This document shows positions 51,214 through 56,518 of a stretch of 56,518 nt of DNA, piece after piece. Where the stretch lies: NCBI GenBank assembly GCA_015060325.1, contig SUYQ01000019.1:1-56518 (forward strand), read 5' to 3'. A program made the position numbers and the translations under genes. The stretch's first letter is position 1; every line of letters begins with the position of its first letter. A model generated the notes under the pieces. It was not told the origin of the DNA and did not search any database. It saw only the letters and a list, made by a program, of their open reading frames with translations. This DNA is from Bacteroidales bacterium (lineage in GTDB: Bacteria > Bacteroidota > Bacteroidia > Bacteroidales > UBA932).

Positions 51214-52481
51214 CAGCATTATGCGCTTTGGTCGCATCCTGCACGAATGTTCCTGTAGATAGGGAGTCCGAGGTTGAAATCGTTTTCGATTCAGGTTCCA
51301 TGCACACCCGCGCCCTGAATCCGGACGAGGAGCGCATCAGCGACGTAAGCCTGCTTATCTTTGACATAGACGGCAATGCCGAGGAATGCATATGGCTTCC
51401 GGATGCCGGAGCAAGCCATACAGTCACCTTGATCGAAGGCCGGACATACAACATCAGAGCATGTGCAAACTTCGGCTACCAGGTCTACGCCGATCATATT
51501 GACGAACTGAACGAGATCACCTACCACATGGCCTATCCTGACGAATACCGGGAAGGCATCCCTATGTATGCGGCCCTGGACGGTTTCACAGCCGGCAGCA
51601 GCGGAACACTGACGCTGGGATTCAAGCGTCTGATGGCAAAGATATCCCTGAAGATGGACCGTAGCCGTCTGTCAGAAGACGTCATGATGAATGTGGTATC
51701 CGCACGTATCGGAAACTGCCCGAAGACTGTGCAGGTCTGCGGACCTAGCAGGATAATCTCCCATGACCAATGCTTTGCAAGCGGGTTCAGCAGAGGAGAA
51801 TTCGAGACCGTGCCTTTGAACGAATCAGGTCCTGACAAGATCAGCGGAGAAGTGTCCCTCTACATGCTGGAAAACATGCAGGGCGACATATATCCCGGGA
51901 TCACTGAAGACGAGGAAAAGGTTTTCGTTCCTGAAGATCCACGTTCCCAGGTCTGCTCATATGTAGAACTTGAGCTTGAATATATGTCATCCACACACTA
52001 TTCTCTCTCCAGGAATCTCATCTACAGGTTCTACCTCGGAGCTGACAGGAACAATCTTGATGTAGAAAGGAACTGCCGGTATTCGATAATCGTACGCCCT
52101 GAAGACGACGGACTATCAGGTGACGGATGGAGGGTCGACAAAAGCGGATTAGCAGAAACGGGACCTGTCAGTTTTGCTGCATATCCCCAGAGCTACATAC
52201 GCGGCGACATCGGTGACCAGATCCACATATGGTGCGAATTCAGTCCTCCTCAGGCTCCGTTCGATGTGGGGATAGAATACATGGAAGACGACAAGGCGGA
52301 AGGCATCTATGACTACAGGATCGATGAAGACGGACACGGCGCCGTGCTCACCCTCACCGGACCCGGAAGAGGCCTCATATATATGGAAGCGGGCGACCCC
52401 GTAAACGAAGCCGCCCTCTTTGTCATCGAAGTCAATCTTCCCGCAGATAACGCGCAGTGTGCGATCCCTCGCAGCCCGTAA
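51177..52481 (+). CDS. Short DUF4906-family/fimbrillin-like lipoprotein
   Basis: 434 residues, less than half of typical DUF4906 proteins. Lipobox VASC (about Cys22). The N-terminal region aligns by eye with that of 28865-31768: VEIVFDSGSMHTRALNPDEE, ISDVSLLIFDIDG, TYNIRACANFGY, FKRLMAKISLKMDRS, VSLYMLENMQG and SYVELELEY. A short final beta domain (about 330-430) follows. It lacks the long C-terminal region of the larger homologue, so it may be a natural short form or a truncated one. Its last 50 nt overlap the 3' end of uvrA on the other strand. Confidence 0.78.
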   Translation: MERKGRISCCILTALCALVASCTNVPVDRESEVEIVFDSGSMHTRALNPDEERISDVSLLIFDIDGNAEECIWLPDAGASHTVTLIEGRTYNIRACANFGYQVYADHIDELNEITYHMAYPDEYREGIPMYAALDGFTAGSSGTLTLGFKRLMAKISLKMDRSRLSEDVMMNVVSARIGNCPKTVQVCGPSRIISHDQCFASGFSRGEFETVPLNESGPDKISGEVSLYMLENMQGDIYPGITEDEEKVFVPEDPRSQVCSYVELELEYMSSTHYSLSRNLIYRFYLGADRNNLDVERNCRYSIIVRPEDDGLSGDGWRVDKSGLAETGPVSFAAYPQSYIRGDIGDQIHIWCEFSPPQAPFDVGIEYMEDDKAEGIYDYRIDEDGHGAVLTLTGPGRGLIYMEAGDPVNEAALFVIEVNLPADNAQCAIPRSP

Positions 52482-55260
52482 GCTTCTCCGGAGTCCCGGC
52501 AAACACAAGGCGTCCGCCTTCATCGCCAGCCTCCGGGCCGAGGTCTATCACCCAGTCAGCGGAACGGATGACATCCAGATTGTGCTCGACCACAACTATG
52601 GAGTGGCCTTTCGCCAGAAGGGCATCGAAAGACTTGAGCAGCTTTTCCACATCATAGAAATGCAGACCTGTGGTAGGCTCGTCGAATATGAAAAGTATCT
52701 TCTGCGGTTTCGATCTTGTACCCTGATCGGTAAGCGACAGGAAGTATGCAAGCTTGATACGCTGGCTTTCTCCGCCGGAGAGGGTACTGCTGCTCTGACC
52801 AAGCTTGATATATGAGAGTCCGACATCCACCAGAGGCTGAAGCCTTTCGGCAATCCTCCGGGCAGAAGGATCCTCCTGCCCTCCGAAGAAGGCGATAGCC
52901 TCCTCGACGCTCATGTTCAGGATATCATCTATGTTCAGTCCCTTATACCTCACTTCGAGGATATCTGGCTTGAATCTCTTTCCTCCGCATGATTCGCATA
53001 CCATGGAAACGTCCGCCATGAACTGCATGCCGATCTTCACAAAACCCTCTCCCTGACATTCAGGACAGCGTCCGCCGTCCATATTGAACGAGAAATGGGA
53101 CGGGGTGAACCCGTTCATCTTTGCATACTGCTGGTCGGAAAGGAGTTTCCTGATATCGTCATACACCTTAAGATAGGTCACGGCATTGGACCTCGAGCTC
53201 TTTCCTATCGGGTTCTGGTCCACATATTCGACCTGAGTTATCTTGTCCAGGTCTCCTGAAAGGCCACGGAATGTGCCCGGAGCCGAACCCATCTGATTCA
53301 GGTGGCGGTACAGGGCCGGATACAGGATATCACCCACAAGCGAAGACTTTCCGCTTCCGCTCACTCCTGTCACCACATTCAGCACGCCAAGAGGGAATGT
53401 CACGTTTATATCCTTAAGGTTGTGCTCCATGGCCCCCTCTATAGTAATCGAACGTTCCCATGAGCGTTTCCTTCTGACATAACGCTTCCTGTCACCGTCC
53501 AGATATTGCAGGGTCAGAGACCTCTCCTTGACACCTTCCGGCACCTCATCACCGATCCTGCCGGTGAAGATGATCTCTCCGCCATTCACTCCGGCCTTTG
53601 GCCCTATGTCTATAAGCAGGTCAGCCGCACGCATTATCTCCTCGTCATGCTCCACGACGACGACAGTGTTGCCGATGTCACGCAATCTCTTAAGCACCGC
53701 TATAAGTCTCTCTGTATCACGCGGATGCAGACCTATGCTAGGTTCGTCCAGGATATACAGCGAACCCACAAGAGAGCTTCCCAGGGCAGTAACCAGATTG
53801 ATGCGCTGGCTCTCTCCTCCGGACAATGTGTTTGACGTTCTGTTCAAGGTAAGATATCCAAGCCCCACATCATCTATATATTCCAGTCGTGAGACTATCT
53901 CCTCGATAGACTTGTCCGCTATCGTATGTTCATAATCCGTAAGTTCGATGTTCTTCAGGAAGTCAAGAAGTTCCCTGACATTCATGCAGAGCATTTCATG
54001 GATGGTCTTTCCACCGACCTTTACATAGAGCGCCTCCTTTCTGAGACGGCTGCCGCCACATGCGTTGCAGACCGTCCTGCCGGAATACCGGCTGAGCATA
54101 TACTTGTATTGTACCTTATATCTGTTGGACTCCACCCAACGGAAGAACTCATCCAGACCTATTATCGAGTCTTCCTCGGTGTCCGCCTGAACGCCCTTCC
54201 ATATCAGGTCCTTCACCTCCTGGCTGAGGTTGCAGTACGGCTCGAAGATCGGGATGCCATATCTGACCGAATTCCTGACCAGCTGGTCCTTGAACCACCC
54301 CATCTTCTCCCCTCTCCAGCAAGCGATAGCCCCGTCATAGATGGTCTTGCTCTTGTCCGGCACCACCAGATCCTCGCTGATGCCGATGATCTGTCCGAGT
54401 CCTCCGCAGACCGGGCATGCACCCAACGGGCTGTTGAAACTGAACATATACTCATCCGGATGGGCAAACTCGATGCCGTCTGCCTCGAACCTGTTGATGA
54501 ACTGCCTGGTCTCCACGTGCGAGTCAGCATATTCCTTACGCACATACATCGTCCCGGCACCCTTGTCAAAAGCAGTGTCTACCGATGCATGGAGGCGTGT
54601 CTGCAGGTCCTCATCAGCACCGGGAAGCCTCAGACGATCGACAAGAAGATAGAGCTTCTCAGGGAAAGCGCCTGTCTCAGCCGCCCTCATGACCTCCTCG
54701 ATCCTTATCACCGAGTCCGCAAAGAAACGTGAATAGCCCTGCTCCTTGAGGTCCAGCATAAGCTCCACCTTGTCAGCCCTGCCCTCCCAGTTCAGATCGG
54801 CAAGAACATAAGCTGCAACCGCGTCACCTTCAAGCATATATGAGATGACATCCTCTGCAGTATGGCATTTGACCTCCTCCCCGGAAACCGGCGAATATGT
54901 ACGGCCGATCCTGGCAAATATCATCCTGAGGTAGTCGAAGATCTCAGTGCTGGTAGCTACGGTCGAGCGCGGATTGCGGGTATTGACCTTCTGCTCTATG
55001 GCAATTGCAGGCGGAATGCCCTCGATCAGCTCAACATCCGGCTTGGACATCCTTCCGAGGAACTGCCTTGCATATGAGGAAAGGCTTTCAGCAAAACGTC
55101 TCTGTCCTTCCGCAAACAAGGTATCAAACGCAAGGGAAGACTTTCCGGAGCCGGAAATTCCGGTCACGACTACAAATTTTCCGCGAGGTATCTCCACGGT
55201 GACATCCTTCAGGTTATTGACCTTGGCCTTTCTTATTATTATGCTTCCTTCTTCCTTCAT
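52432..55260 (-). CDS. uvrA: UvrABC excinuclease subunit A
   Basis: 942 residues, full length for UvrA. The first ABC unit has Walker A GISGSGKSSLAFDT, a UvrB-binding insert, a zinc motif CPVCGG ... CNACGG (Cys ligands around 285 and 400) and signature LSGGESQRINL with ILDEPSIGLHP. The second unit has GVSGSGKSSL, zinc module CPECQGEG ... CESCGGKRF, signature LSGGESQRIKL and FIFDEPTTGLH. It finds bulky DNA damage with UvrB in the cytoplasm. It ends inside the convergent DUF4906-like gene by 50 bp. It is preceded by -7 element 55291-55298. Confidence 0.98.
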   Translation of the reverse strand: MKEEGSIIIRKAKVNNLKDVTVEIPRGKFVVVTGISGSGKSSLAFDTLFAEGQRRFAESLSSYARQFLGRMSKPDVELIEGIPPAIAIEQKVNTRNPRSTVATSTEIFDYLRMIFARIGRTYSPVSGEEVKCHTAEDVISYMLEGDAVAAYVLADLNWEGRADKVELMLDLKEQGYSRFFADSVIRIEEVMRAAETGAFPEKLYLLVDRLRLPGADEDLQTRLHASVDTAFDKGAGTMYVRKEYADSHVETRQFINRFEADGIEFAHPDEYMFSFNSPLGACPVCGGLGQIIGISEDLVVPDKSKTIYDGAIACWRGEKMGWFKDQLVRNSVRYGIPIFEPYCNLSQEVKDLIWKGVQADTEEDSIIGLDEFFRWVESNRYKVQYKYMLSRYSGRTVCNACGGSRLRKEALYVKVGGKTIHEMLCMNVRELLDFLKNIELTDYEHTIADKSIEEIVSRLEYIDDVGLGYLTLNRTSNTLSGGESQRINLVTALGSSLVGSLYILDEPSIGLHPRDTERLIAVLKRLRDIGNTVVVVEHDEEIMRAADLLIDIGPKAGVNGGEIIFTGRIGDEVPEGVKERSLTLQYLDGDRKRYVRRKRSWERSITIEGAMEHNLKDINVTFPLGVLNVVTGVSGSGKSSLVGDILYPALYRHLNQMGSAPGTFRGLSGDLDKITQVEYVDQNPIGKSSRSNAVTYLKVYDDIRKLLSDQQYAKMNGFTPSHFSFNMDGGRCPECQGEGFVKIGMQFMADVSMVCESCGGKRFKPDILEVRYKGLNIDDILNMSVEEAIAFFGGQEDPSARRIAERLQPLVDVGLSYIKLGQSSSTLSGGESQRIKLAYFLSLTDQGTRSKPQKILFIFDEPTTGLHFYDVEKLLKSFDALLAKGHSIVVVEHNLDVIRSADWVIDLGPEAGDEGGRLVFAGTPEKLTGCEGSHTARYLRED

Positions 55261-55290
55261 TTTTAAACACCTGCCGATGGGGCAAGCTTA

Positions 55291-55298
55291 CAAATATA
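55291..55298 (-). promoter_or_regulatory. -7 element for uvrA
   Basis: TATATTTG on the minus strand fits TAnnTTTG, putting the start about 24 nt before the ATG at 55260. No clear -33 TTTG at the normal distance. Confidence 0.45.
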
Positions 55299-55417
55299 CA
55301 AAATTTAGGGGTTCTGCCATCACGATATGGTCTGGATATTGATATTTTATCGCCGGCTCAGGAAAATCCTGACGCCCGACGATATATAAACAATTTAACA
55401 GATAGGAGATTAAACAT

Positions 55418-55864
55418 ATGTTACCAGCAAGAAGATTCAACGGTCAGTTCGGTCTGACGGATTTCTTTAATGACTTTTTTGAAAACAGGGCACTCGAGAA
55501 GGGCGGCATCACAGCGCCTGCCATCAACGTCCTGGAAAATGACAAGGAATACAAACTTGAAGTTGCGGCACCCGGAATGTGCAAGGATGACTTCAAGATC
55601 CATATCAACAAGGACGGAAACCTTGTCATCGAGATGGAAAAGAAGGAATGCGGATGCAAAGGGAAAGACGAGGACAAAAAAGATTGCAGATATCTCAGAA
55701 AAGAGTTCTCATACTCTAAATTCAGTCAGACTCTCTTCCTCCCCGACAACGTAGACAAGGAAAACATTGATGCTCAGGTCGCAAACGGAATTCTCAAGGT
55801 TGTCATCCCTAAAATGGATAAGCCAAAGGTAGAGGACGAGAAGAAGATCATTGAGGTCAAATAG
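55418..55864 (+). CDS. Hsp20/alpha-crystallin small heat-shock protein
   Basis: 148 residues, the normal length. A short variable N-terminus (MLPARRFNGQFGLTDFFNDFF) is followed by the alpha-crystallin domain (about 35-135): PAINVLENDKEYKLEVAAPG, FKIHINKDGNLVIEME, FSYSKFSQTLFLPDNVD and the conserved NGILKVVIPK (the A-x-x-x-n-G-v-L family motif). A Lys/Cys/Asp-rich loop (KKECGCKGKDEDKKDC) is inserted between strands. It holds unfolding proteins without ATP. An AGGAG motif lies 8-12 nt before the ATG. Confidence 0.95.
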   Translation: MLPARRFNGQFGLTDFFNDFFENRALEKGGITAPAINVLENDKEYKLEVAAPGMCKDDFKIHINKDGNLVIEMEKKECGCKGKDEDKKDCRYLRKEFSYSKFSQTLFLPDNVDKENIDAQVANGILKVVIPKMDKPKVEDEKKIIEVK

Positions 55865-55881
55865 TAAATTTTTCACAAAAA

Positions 55882-55924
55882 GTACGCAAAAAATTTGGAG
55901 GTTCCGATTTTTTGCGTACCTTTG
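55882..55924 (+). promoter_or_regulatory. tRNA promoter embedded in a perfect 13-bp palindrome
   Basis: -33 TTTG (55894-55897), a 19-nt spacer and -7 TACCTTTG (55917-55924) give a canonical promoter with start near 55931 for the tRNA genes. A perfect inverted repeat, GTACGCAAAAAAT (55882-55894) with ATTTTTTGCGTAC (55907-55919), overlaps both boxes. The hairpin, 17 nt past the hsp20 stop, could also end hsp20 transcription. Confidence 0.7.
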
Positions 55925-55963
55925 CATCCGCGTTCGACAAAAACGCATAAAGACTGAACAATT

Positions 55964-56037
55964 GGTGCGGTAGTTCAGCTGGTTAGAATACCGGCCTGTC
56001 ACGCCGGGGGTCGCGGGTTCGAGTCCCGTCCGCACCG
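55964..56037 (+). tRNA. tRNA-Asp (anticodon GTC)
   Basis: 74 nt without encoded CCA. Acceptor GGTGCGG pairs with CCGCACC. D arm GTTCAGCTGGTTAGAAT. Anticodon stem CCGGC/GCCGG with loop CTGTCAC, so anticodon GTC. T arm GCGGG-TTCGAGT-CCCGT. Discriminator G. It follows the 55882-55924 promoter. Confidence 0.97.
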
Positions 56038-56066
56038 CAAAAAAGACAAGTTCTTTTAAATTTTGA

Positions 56067-56131
56067 AGCTTATTTTGTTCGATAGAAGGGCAAGGTACTG
56101 CAGAAAGATTTTCGCAGCTTATTTTGTTCGA
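56067..56131 (+). repeat. 16-nt direct repeat pair between the tRNAs
   Basis: AGCTTATTTTGTTCGA occurs at 56067-56082 and again at 56116-56131. The second copy opens the candidate structured element below, so the first may be the remnant of another copy. Confidence 0.75.
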
Positions 56132-56219
56132 GAACAAGGAAGACGAGTGACGAGGGAGGGAGTTACCTGATGGTAATGACCGACCGAGGAAAGAAGTCTG
56201 ACGCAGTTATCGGACAAAA
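56122..56219 (+). ncRNA. Candidate structured RNA element between tRNA-Asp and tRNA-Val
   Basis: TTTTGTTCGA (56122-56131) pairs with TCGGACAAAA (56210-56219) as a 10-bp closing stem with one G-U. Inside are a GTTACC/GGTAAT hairpin with TGAT loop and, as an alternative to the closing stem, GTCTGA/TCGGAC around CGCAGTTA. The A/G-rich single-stranded parts (GAAGACGAGTGACGAGGG) are unlike coding sequence. It would be transcribed with the tRNAs. I recall similar sequence beside tRNA genes in other Bacteroidales, but I cannot verify this here. Role unknown: a processing signal or small RNA. Confidence 0.45.
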
Positions 56220-56230
56220 GAAGCAAGAAA

Positions 56231-56308
56231 GGGAGCATAGCTCAGTTGGTTTAGAGCATCTGCCTTACAAGCAGAGGGTCGGGGGTTCGACTCCCTCTGC
56301 TCCCACCA
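56231..56308 (+). tRNA. tRNA-Val (anticodon TAC), CCA encoded
   Basis: Acceptor GGGAGCA pairs with TGCTCCC. D arm GCTCAGTTGGTTTAGAGC. Anticodon stem TCTGC/GCAGA with loop CTTACAA, so anticodon TAC. T arm with GGTTCGACT. Discriminator A, then encoded CCA (56306-56308). It is co-transcribed with tRNA-Asp. Confidence 0.96.
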
Positions 56309-56310
56309 CA

Positions 56311-56342
56311 AAAGAGATTCGTTTTACGGATCTCTTTTTTTT
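56311..56342 (+). terminator. Intrinsic terminator of the tRNA operon
   Basis: AGAGATTCG pairs with CGGATCTCT (one G-T wobble) around a TTTTA loop, followed by a run of T, starting 4 nt after the tRNA-Val CCA. Confidence 0.85.
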
Positions 56343-56518
56343 TGTTTATATTCATATTCATTGTAATAATTCAAAAATATGATATAAATTTGGATATAAT
56401 TGACAAAAACGGTTGGTAAAACCGTTGTAACTTGATTATATTCATACACTTACATAAATTAGATGAAAACGGTTTCATCTAATGAGTGATAATCCAAAAA
56501 TAAGAAGGCGTTTACGCT
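56343..56518. other. Gene-free right end with two small palindromes
   Basis: No frame of note. Two perfect hairpins are visible: AACGGTT/AACCGTT (56408-56426, 5-nt loop) and TTAGATGAAA/TTTCATCTAA (56459-56482, 4-nt ACGG loop). TAAATTTG (about 56386-56393) fits a -7 element for a plus-strand gene beyond the window. The hairpins would then be in its leader or act as operators. Confidence 0.4.

Noticed and set aside
55709..56137. 142-codon minus-strand frame across hsp20 and tRNA-Asp
   Set aside because: It runs through a clear tRNA and the antisense of hsp20; the TGLEPATPGVTGRYSNQLNY peptide is the usual false translation of tRNA-Asp antisense.

Overview
The window looks like a chromosomal segment from a Gram-negative Bacteroidales bacterium. 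Support comes from a SusC/SusD pair, DUF1573, DUF4493/DUF6359 and DUF4906-type lipoproteins, BACON/LRR lipoproteins, a complete Na+-NQR operon, and promoters of the TTTG-N19/20-TAnnTTTG type used by the Bacteroidota primary sigma factor. I cannot name the genus from sequence alone.

Layout. (1) 1-10.75 kb is a visibly AT-rich accessory island. It carries small secreted or membrane-anchored proteins of unknown function, almost all on the minus strand. It contains a ~1.05 kb near-identical direct duplication (3567-4612 and 6717-7759), AAA+ ATPase remnants, a VWA-domain protein, and a conserved upstream element (GGTTAC-N14-GGTATTAA) present six times. One operon (1465 down to the window edge) instead uses a canonical promoter and has a 113-nt, almost fully paired hairpin in its predicted leader. 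Two ordinary genes (a calcineurin-like phosphoesterase and an RluA-family pseudouridine synthase) sit inside this part. (2) 8.8-14.6 kb is dotted with short palindromic repeats ending in ATGACA, including a tandem 69-nt array, around dnaK, a lipocalin-like lipoprotein and a DUF1573 protein. (3) 14.6-28.7 kb is one minus-strand operon: SusC, SusD, a SusE/F-position lipoprotein, a BACON-like lipoprotein, two LRR lipoproteins and a subtilisin-like lipoprotein. It is probably an outer-surface system for protein or peptide capture. (4) 28.9-32.8 kb is a two-gene DUF4493/DUF6359 plus DUF4906 operon. (5) 33.1-35.5 kb is a PcrA/UvrD helicase, divergent from nqrABCDEF (35.7-41.7 kb), the respiratory sodium pump, which ends in a perfect palindromic terminator.

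(6) 41.7-49.5 kb is a glycan locus built around phosphotransferases: two LicD proteins, a Stealth-type sugar-phosphate transferase, two GT2 glycosyltransferases, an SDR, a TagD-like cytidylyltransferase fused to a Gfo/Idh/MocA oxidoreductase, and a divergent TagB/TagF-like CDP-polyol phosphotransferase. Together they suggest a phosphodiester-containing, teichoic-acid-like surface glycan in a Gram-negative cell. (7) 49.6-52.5 kb is a second adhesin/fimbrillin-like operon (beta-barrel, fimbrial-like lipoprotein, short DUF4906 relative) that runs tail-to-tail into uvrA with a 50-bp overlap. (8) 55.3-56.5 kb holds an Hsp20 gene, a promoter embedded in a palindrome, tRNA-Asp, a candidate structured RNA element and tRNA-Val.

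The points most worth following up are the island with its shared upstream element and duplication, the teichoic-acid-like locus with its fused enzyme, the structured leader at 1535-1647, and the inter-tRNA element. No CRISPR array, rRNA, intact transposase or integrase was seen.
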